64,000 nt of DNA from Ascarosepion bandense (lineage: Eukaryota > Mollusca > Cephalopoda > Sepiida > Sepiidae): the NCBI GenBank assembly GCA_037127315.1, contig JBBBDQ010001275.1:1422501-1486500 (forward strand). Direction: 5' to 3'. Below the pieces are notes generated by a model. It was not told where the DNA came from. It did not search any database and saw only the letters and a program-made list of their open reading frames with translations. Made by a program: the position numbers and the translations under genes. Positions 57,602 through 64,000 of the stretch are shown here, piece by piece; positions within the stretch are counted from its first letter, which is position 1, and each line of letters starts with the position of its first letter.

Positions 57602-58296
57602 ACTCAGTATAGCTCGGCATTGCTCGGGTGTAATGAAAGCTTTAAAACTAATCCATGGTTCTGGCACAAAAGACTAAAAGGCAATAGTTGTTTCCAGTTA
57701 AAGTGAAACCGTAGACTGAAAGAAAAATGAATGGATGTAAGTCAAATTTGGTTTCCTGGCATCGATATCAAATAAGTTTTTTCATCGTAAACTGAATTTG
57801 AAAGGCTAAATAAGTCCTCTGAGTAAATGGTATCATGGCTGAGACTAAGAACTACAATTATAACTAGTTAGAGCCAAACCCAAAGCAAAAACTAAAATAA
57901 AAGGGCTAAAAAAATACAGACATACAGGTAGATAAACAGACGCACACACAAACATCTTGCTTTATATATATATATATATATCAACTTTCTGCACTATTGT
58001 AACAACTGCAACCTTGAAACTTCTGAATATCGTTTCTTATATCTTTGTCTATGTTTATGAATGTATGAAATTTGATTAAAATCGGACCACTCCTTCTATA
58101 ACCCAATTTTTTCAATTATCGATTTTTGATATTTATTGGGGTACCTTAACACAAAACCTAGCTAAGAACACTCGCAGATGCTTATAGTACAACTGAGTAA
58201 ATTTTCAAGAAAATCGGTTCAGCCATTTTGAAGTCTATAGGTAACAGACACACAGACACACACAGAGACAAAATTCCATTTATAAATAAGTTTAGA
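57602..58296 (-). mobile_element. Hel-1 Helitron, long form
   Basis: Minus strand begins TCTAAACTTATTTATAAATG at 58296 and ends at the hairpin CCCGAGCAATGCCGAG near 57605. The terminal CTAG is altered to CTGAG. It contains both heads, with the inner one marked by (TA)n at 57963-57982. Right flank has extra ttagattaga, possibly from repeated target use or slippage. Confidence 0.82.
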
Positions 58297-58310
58297 TTAG
58301 ATTAGATTTG

Positions 58311-58328
58311 TGTGTGTGTGTGTGTGTA
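58311..58328. repeat. (GT)n microsatellite
   Basis: Nine GT units next to the Helitron end. Confidence 0.9.
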
Positions 58329-58349
58329 TCTATGTGTATGCATGCATGT

Positions 58350-59120
58350 ATATACAGGGTATATCAAAAATACTTTTACCAACTATGGGGGTGGGTTTCT
58401 CACACCAAAACATGGACAAAAGTTCATATAAACATATGTTTGCAAATCATTCGTTTACAGTAGATGCCATTAAATGTACAATTCAAGATACAATCCAAAA
58501 AGACTTCTACCAAATATTTGTAAATCATACAGACACAGGAACTGCTCTTGAAGTACCCTCCATGAGGTACTATGAGATGTATATGTGCTTGTACCTAACT
58601 CATCTTTGACAGCCTGTAGAATGTTTTCTTTATGGTTAGATGTACAAACAAATCAGTCTTCCTTGATCCATAGTTTATGAAGCTGCCAACAGGAACTTTA
58701 TTTCAGACACATTTCTAGGCCTACTCGAGTATGTACCCCCACTAATATGAAGTGGTGTGTGGTTCATGCATTATGGGGATCCAGTGCATTTATGTCACAT
58801 CATTTGCAATGCACTAGCTGACATCTATGATGAAATATGGATCGGTAGCGGAGAATCAGTTTCATGGCCTGCATGTTCATTCAACCAGAATACTTTAGAT
58901 TTTTATTTGTGGGGTCACCAAAAACAACTGCTTTATGTCACAGACATTAATAATGCAGAGACTCTTCATCAACATATGAGGTCCTGCAAAAGCGTTTTGA
59001 TACCATGTGCATATATCTGAATAAGAATACCAGTCAATAATTTGACGAGCACATGCCTGTGTAGAAGCAAGCAGAGGACATTTTGAGCATTTGAGTGGCT
59101 GTGTTAAGGTACACTGATGG
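58350..59120 (+). pseudogene. Tc1/mariner-superfamily transposase remnant
   Basis: Begins with tatacagggtatatcaaaaa, a form common at ends of this superfamily. Near the 3' end the frame at 58757-59017 reads SWPACSFNQNTLDFYLWGHQ KQLLY...INNAETLHQHM. The LDFYLWGHLK-LVY block follows the third catalytic aspartate in many such proteins; here the aspartate region (PA-SPDL--LD) is partly kept. Upstream coding is scrambled by frameshifts. Confidence 0.62.
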
Positions 59121-59264
59121 TCTTTTGGGTATATGCTTATATGGACATTTTACCTTCTTTTGATGTTGGGAACCTGCCCTTAAGGTATTTCAATGTATTT
59201 TGGATGTGTGTGTGTGTGTGCGTTATAGGCTGAATTATCTAAATTATGCAAAAATGAAAATAAT

Positions 59265-60110
59265 ACTGACATCTCATTTTAACAGACATATTTACCAAAA
59301 TTACACAAAAATATCTTGAATACTAAAAAGTTTATTCAATAAAATTACTAAATCTTCAGAATCTCCTGCAACTCATGTGGATGGCCTCCTTGTTTAAGTT
59401 TGTGAATGCTGCCATTATCCTTGCCTTCAGTTCATCTTTGGTTTTACAAGGAGATTTGTTGGTCTCTCATTCAACTATGCCCCACACATAATAATCTAAG
59501 GGATTATAAGTCTGATGAGTTAGGTGGCCAAATTTAAGGGATGATGTGGATGCAGAAATTACCTGACAGTCATGACTTGGTACACCTACATGGGTGATAT
59601 GCTGCGGAGACCTCTTGTCATACAGAGGATCTTCCAGCTGAGCAGCACTACCTCCTCAAGACAGACCAATGGAGACCTAATGTCGTCATCACTAGTGATC
59701 ACTTCAAAAACCATAATGTTGACTGGAGATATCATCCAATTCTTTCTGAATCCACTGCACTGTCCTGAGGATTGACACCCAAACACTAAAATGTTCATAA
59801 TGAAGCTTCCACCACAAATGCCAAGAAGTACAGCATGCCATTTCCAAATTTCTGGTAGAATGAATTGCATCATGGTGCGCTTTTTCTCACAGATGGCAAC
59901 CCTAACATATTGTGAGGATGACAAACAATGCACATGTAAAAAAGAAAAAACACAAAAATGGTGACAATTTACCCTTTGTACTCGGAGTGAAAGAGTATTT
60001 ATGTTTCTAAGAGCAAGTGTGTGCGTGCGCACTGAAAGCAACTCACAAGAAAAAGATTGCAGTAGAAAAAGTGAGAGACAGAGAAATGGTGATAAGACAT
60101 TTATCACAAT
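59265..60110 (-). pseudogene. Second-family Tc1/mariner-type transposase remnant
   Basis: The open minus-strand part (59586-60107) includes WKWHAVLLGICGGSFIMNIL VFGCQSSGQ, NIMVFEVITSDDDI and CLEEVV. Shifted frames continue with GD-MLRR-like and MCGA-LNERPTNLL. The MVFGVITSDG---PP-F block and CLEEV are recognisable features of an animal mariner-like family. The coding region is broken in at least two places. Confidence 0.6.
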
Positions 60111-60119
60111 TGTATTTGC

Positions 60120-60720
60120 ATAAACAAATCCTTGTCTGGATGGAGCACGAATAAGATCAGAAGATCTTTATTAATACCTTCAAAAAATTGAAGAGAAATT
60201 TGCACGGATAGATTTATATATTTGGGTAGAAAGAAAATAGATTGCAGATGTGATCTTATAAAAAACTGACATTAATAAAGAAAAATGGCCTTGGGAAGGA
60301 AGGATTTTTTTTTAGAAACCAGATGAAGATAACAGATGAAAAAATAACAAGGTTTTGGCAGATTCATTTAGCACTACTGACATGGGGTAGACTTTCTTTT
60401 CATTGTTATTTTGGGCCGCTAACAACTGTGGCAAATGTGTAGGTTGTCCAATAGTTGTCAGCATGGAAAATGAAATTGGTATACCCTGTTCAAATGCCAA
60501 CAGAGTTTGATTTATTTATTTCATGCTAAAGTCTTTGGAAAAGCATGAATTTATCTTTCTTGGTTAAAGGCTGAATAGCATGGTAGATTAAGCTCTTTAG
60601 CCTTTAGTGGCAACCAGTCAAGGAGAAGAAAAATTGAATCCAAATCCATGTTAATAAGAGATCAGATTGGTTTGTTAAATTTTCTTAATGCAACCAATAT
60701 CAAAAAAGGGAAACTGAATT
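60120..60720. other. Unassigned spacer
   Basis: No feature supported. Confidence 0.35.
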
Positions 60721-60727
60721 CAAAATC

Positions 60728-60978
60728 AAGGGCTTACGAAGTTAAGCAACGTTGAGCCTGGTCAGTACTTAGATGGGTGACCACTTGGGAATATCAGGTG
60801 CTGTAAGCGTCATTGACAGATGTGCATTGCATTGTGGTGAAGTGGATAACGGCTCGGAAAGAGAAATCGGTGAACCGAGTTCGAATTCCAGTTGAATACC
60901 CTGCATTCACTTAAGCACTGGTACCCTTGGGAAAGGTATTAATCCGTCCCTTTCCTCCAGTTATGGGTTAAATAACAG
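60728..60978 (+). mobile_element. Composite SINE-5S: 5S 3' half joined to SINE-1-like head
   Basis: 60731-60811 (cttacgaagttaagcaacgt, cctggtcagtacttagatgg, gtgaccacttgggaatatca, ggtgctgtaagc) matches the 3' two thirds of 5S rRNA, including the A-box and C-box promoter elements. After tgacagatgtgcattgcatt it continues with tggtgaagtggataacggct (A-box-like), gttcgaattcc (B-box) and the body cttgggaaaggtattaatcc, breaking off at about 60978. It is the clearest 5S/tRNA junction in the window. Confidence 0.8.
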
Positions 60979-61194
60979 GGTAGGACTTGGGGACCCTGCC
61001 CTTAAAAACAAATCCCAATGAATCTTGATACTCGAAAAGAAAAATGTATTACTAGATATAAAACTTATATAAAAACAACAATAAAATTGTTGAAAGAAAA
61101 AAGTATTATAAAGTTTAGTTGGCAATAAATGACCCGCTGATTTGCCATAAAAACAAAACAAAGAAACAAACAAAATCAAGTTCATGGAGGACTG

Positions 61195-61345
61195 ACTCCA
61201 TCAGACTATATTACTTGGGACACTTGTACTGTTGCTATGGCTGCAATACATCTGGCAAATCAATGACTATGAAAGATGGGCTCCATGAAGGTATATTACC
61301 TGTACTTTTGCTATGGCTGCAATACATCTGGCAAACCAACAAATA
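61195..61345. repeat. Tandem duplication, about 80-bp unit
   Basis: ttgctatggctgcaatacat followed by ctggcaaa occurs at about 61232-61259 and 61309-61336, each preceded by tatatta-ctg. Confidence 0.8.
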
Positions 61346-61349
61346 CTGA

Positions 61350-61795
61350 GTGACAGGTCTCATAAGAGTGAATGAAAGTAAAAAATAATCTTTCAAAAAC
61401 TTCAATTCTAAAGTTAAAAAATATTGACATAATAGAAATAAATAAACTAAAAATAAAAACAAAACACACTATATAAACTAATTTTCCCTATTTATATTTT
61501 AACTATTGTTCTTATCTTTGTGGTTGTAATATAAATAGTGTCGTATTGTGGAATGAAGAAATACACAGAGAAATGTAGATAAAGTATTTTATTAACAGTG
61601 GTACAACCAAGATGTATATACAATATTTACAGTCTCTCGCAGTAGCAGGTGTCACTTCCAGAAGTCTGTGATAATGACAACCTCCATGCTAAGTGCACAT
61701 TGTCTTTCATATATCCAGGCAATCGGATGTCACATGGTACGAGCCATGACACAACAAATAATATAAATAATAACTCCTCTTCCTAGAAATTCGAA
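61350..61795. other. Unassigned spacer
   Basis: No feature supported. Confidence 0.35.
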
Positions 61796-61796
61796 C

Positions 61797-61834
61797 AATA
61801 GCATGGTTTCATGTAGACATGAAACCATGCTATT
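61797..61834. repeat. Perfect 18-bp palindrome with 2-nt loop
   Basis: aatagcatggtttcatgt, loop ag, acatgaaaccatgctatt. Perfect inverted repeat. Confidence 0.9.
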
Positions 61835-61839
61835 TCTAC

Positions 61840-62690
61840 AATGACTGACAAATTCTTCAGAAGAGCTCTTCTTTCTTCAACTTACAAACCTTAAAGGAGT
61901 TTAAAGATGTAATTTTACATCCTCAAGTTTTTAAAGTAACCACTGAGCTATTAGCCAAGGGTAACCATATTAAATATCTTATGGCAAACACTTTAACAAG
62001 TAGCATTCTGCTATTTACAAATATAATAATTGAACCTTTTATTTACTTCACACCTCATTTTGTGTTTGTCTCTTTTCTCAAAAATATTCATCTACTTATA
62101 ACTGACAATTCAAAATGACATTTTGTTTCAGTTCTCCTGCCAAATTCTCAGGATATTTTTTTTTCTTTGTCCATTAAGTGGCATCATCACAAGGTCTGCT
62201 ATCGTAAGCAGCAAATATCACTCTTTACTGCCTTCCTGTTTCTTTCCTTCCATTTCCACATGAAAACTATCTTATACATTTTTATATTTAAATTTTGGAA
62301 AAAAATTTTAAAAAATATTTTTGTTTTTTATTCTAGGAAAATTTCCAAGAGAGGAATGTTTTTGCTGGAATTTAAATACAATGTAATTTCCTTAACAATA
62401 TCGATTTGTGAAAGTTGTTACTCTGTAAAGAGGCTGTTTATTTGAATTGTAAACTCATTCCTTGTATTTGAAGTGATCTTTGCTTGTATATTTTCAAAAT
62501 GCTTTTTCCCCCTCCTACAATCAGTTGAGGAAAATCAGCTGAAGACATAGAATCATGATTGCTTAAATAAAGAGAACAGAAAGTTAAAGAATTAAAGATG
62601 CATATTAGCTGAAGGAAAAAGATTTTGGTTCCATCAAAAGTGTAGAAAATACGTAATCTATCTTTCGTACAAAGTTTACATACTTAGAAT
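61840..62690. other. Unassigned AT-rich spacer
   Basis: A 92-residue plus frame (62167-62442) is Phe/Ile/Lys-rich with no domain signature; not called as a gene. Confidence 0.35.
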
Positions 62691-62696
62691 AAACTG

Positions 62697-62784
62697 TGGA
62701 GTGGAAGAGTATTTGGTGGTATCTAAAATCCAAGACATATTCATATCTTGGATTTTGAATACCACCAATAACTCTTCCACTCCA
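62697..62784. repeat. 41-bp hairpin abutting a SINE
   Basis: tggagtggaagagtatttgg and the following bases to 62737 pair with 62744-62784 (about four mismatches) around a 6-nt loop. Its right edge is two bases from the 3' end of the SINE-1 at 62787. A pre-miRNA-like fold or a small MITE. Confidence 0.85.
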
Positions 62785-62786
62785 AA

Positions 62787-63094
62787 GTCAGTCAGTTAAA
62801 GTGCCATACGTGATGCATGCTTGGGCGATCATGTCTCGAAAGAGACATGACTGACTGGGCAGAAGATTATCCCACAGTAGGTTGCCATTGCTTTCTGCGG
62901 TAGACTGGTTGCCGACCAAGGCTATAGAACCCAGTCTGTCCTGCTATTTAACCCATAACTGGAAGGAAGAGACAGATTAATACCTTTCCCAAGGGTATTT
63001 GCGCGTAAGTGAATACAATGGATTCAACTGGAATTCGAACTCGGCTCCCCGGTTTCTCGTTTCGAGCCGATATCCACTGTACTACAACGCACAT
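62787..63094 (-). mobile_element. SINE-1, full-length and least diverged
   Basis: Complete from the 3' end gtcagtcagttaaagtgcca to the tRNA-like head ending ccactgtactacaacgcacat. In sense the head reads tgtagtacagtggatatcgg (A-box region) and gttcgaattcc (B-box). An internal tctcgaaagagacatgact hairpin is intact. Few differences from the consensus suggest a younger insertion. Confidence 0.93.
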
Positions 63095-63109
63095 TCCCAA
63101 AGTACATCT

Positions 63110-63450
63110 GACAAATTTCATGATACAACCACCCTATCTGAAAATTTGGTATTTTTGTACACCTGTAATAATTTTTTTAATTTTATTTTAGTGAAACATC
63201 ACATGCAATTTTTAATTGGTTATATTTTCATACACAATCTGCCTGTGTTATAGAGTTGAATCATGCTGCTGGTGTTCTTAGGACAATACTTTAAACAAAT
63301 AAGATCATCCTCAGGATGGGTACCAATTAAAATACTATACCCATGGCTATAGTGGGAGAGGTGTCAGCTTCATTCTGAAATTTTGTTCAGTACCTGGGTA
63401 CTGAAATAGTGGTACCAAATGGAGGTTTCACCTATTTTCCTTAAGTACCC
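63110..63450. other. Unassigned spacer
   Basis: No feature supported. Confidence 0.35.
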
Positions 63451-63710
63451 ATGTGCATTGTAGTACAATGGATACTGGCTCCGAATGAGAAATCAAAGAA
63501 CCAAATTCAAATTCCAGTTGGGTTAGTTCCATTTACTTACAGGCAAGTACTCTTGGGAAATGTATGTATACATCTCTTCTCCCTACCAGCTATGGGTTGA
63601 ATAGTAGGAGAGACTAGGTTCTATAACCTTTGTTGGCAACCAGTCTACTGAAGGAAAATCTTCTGTTTAGTCAGTCATGAATGAAAAGAGACATGACAGC
63701 CCAGTATGTA
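63451..63710 (+). mobile_element. SINE-1, diverged, cut at its 3' end by a Helitron
   Basis: The head atgtgcattgtagtacaatg and body (ttgggaaatgtat, ggttctataacctttg, ccagtctactgaag) are recognisable. The family 3' end (gtatcac...cttaactgactga) is missing because the Helitron starts at 63717 after ccagtatgtatctaaa. Confidence 0.8.
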
Positions 63711-63716
63711 TCTAAA

Positions 63717-64000
63717 TCTAAACTTATTTATAAATGGAACTTTGTCTGTGTGTGTGTGTATCTGTTACCTACAGACTCCAAAATGGCTGAACCAATTTTC
63801 TTGAAAAGTTACACAGTTGTACTATAAGCATCTGCGAGTGTTCATAGCTAGGTTTTGTGTCAAGGTACCCCCGATAAATATCGAAAATTGATAATCGAAA
63901 AAATCGGGTTATAGAAGGAGTGGTCCGATTTTAATCACATTTGATACACTCATAGACAAAGACATAAGAAACGATATTCAGAAGTTTCAAGGTTGCAGTT
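63717..64000 (+). mobile_element. Hel-1 Helitron, 5' part, runs off the window
   Basis: Begins TCTAAACTTATTTATAAATG after A, followed by (GT)n, atctgttacctacagactcc and the shared gtggtccgattttaatcac block. Its 3' hairpin and CTAG must lie beyond 64000. Confidence 0.85.

Noticed and set aside
60731..60811. Functional 5S rRNA gene
   Set aside because: The 5' third is missing and it continues into a SINE body rather than a T-run terminator.

Overview
The window looks like intergenic or intronic DNA from a repeat-rich animal genome, most likely a mollusc and probably a cephalopod. This is inferred from the AT-rich background, the many (AT)n and (GT)n tracts, the abundant tRNA-derived SINEs with a long conserved body, and the mix of degenerate RTE-like, Penelope-like, mariner-like and Helitron sequences. 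The species cannot be fixed from the sequence alone. I found no convincing host protein-coding gene, functional tRNA or intact rRNA gene. The longest recognisable coding stretches are broken transposon genes, and all carry stops, frameshifts or lost catalytic residues.

Layout. 0-10 kb: a mariner-like remnant, three SINE copies, a LINE tail, two RTE-like 3' fragments and a Penelope-like GIY-YIG fragment. 10-25 kb: a SINE, an isolated LTR, a dimeric retroposon, a 38-bp minisatellite, a Penelope-like remnant (18.0-18.8 kb), another SINE, a near-perfect 68-nt hairpin and a 153-bp tandem array (23.4-24.4 kb). 25-37 kb: tRNA-headed elements ending in a CTGAAGA...GAAA tail, three Helitron copies, hammerhead-like motifs, a Tc1-like MITE, a third Penelope-like remnant, long AT tracts and a palindrome of about 0.7 kb (35.45-36.14 kb). 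37-50 kb: a zinc-finger LINE remnant, a 42-bp minisatellite grown from a LINE tail, a Ty3/gypsy-type 3' end (integrase plus LTR), a mariner-like copy, RTE-like and second-LINE remnants, and composite 5S rRNA + tRNA SINEs, two of these loci carrying nested insertions. 50-64 kb: a 26-bp AT-rich minisatellite, the most complete RTE-like LINE (52.1-56.1 kb) split by a mariner-like element just before its YADD motif, a 0.4-kb ancient duplication, a Helitron, two more DNA-transposase remnants, another 5S + tRNA SINE, two long hairpins, two SINEs and a Helitron running off the end.

The elements work as a web of autonomous and dependent parts. LINE-B supplies a 3' tail shared by the dimeric retroposon. 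tRNA-headed elements carry a Penelope-like tail. One SINE family joins a 5S rRNA-like segment to a tRNA-like promoter. A non-autonomous Helitron family shows two alternative 5' heads. The nested insertions give relative ages: RTE older than mariner, 5S+tRNA SINE older than LINE-B, tRNA/CTGAAGA element older than dimeric retroposon, and SINE older than Helitron at the right edge.
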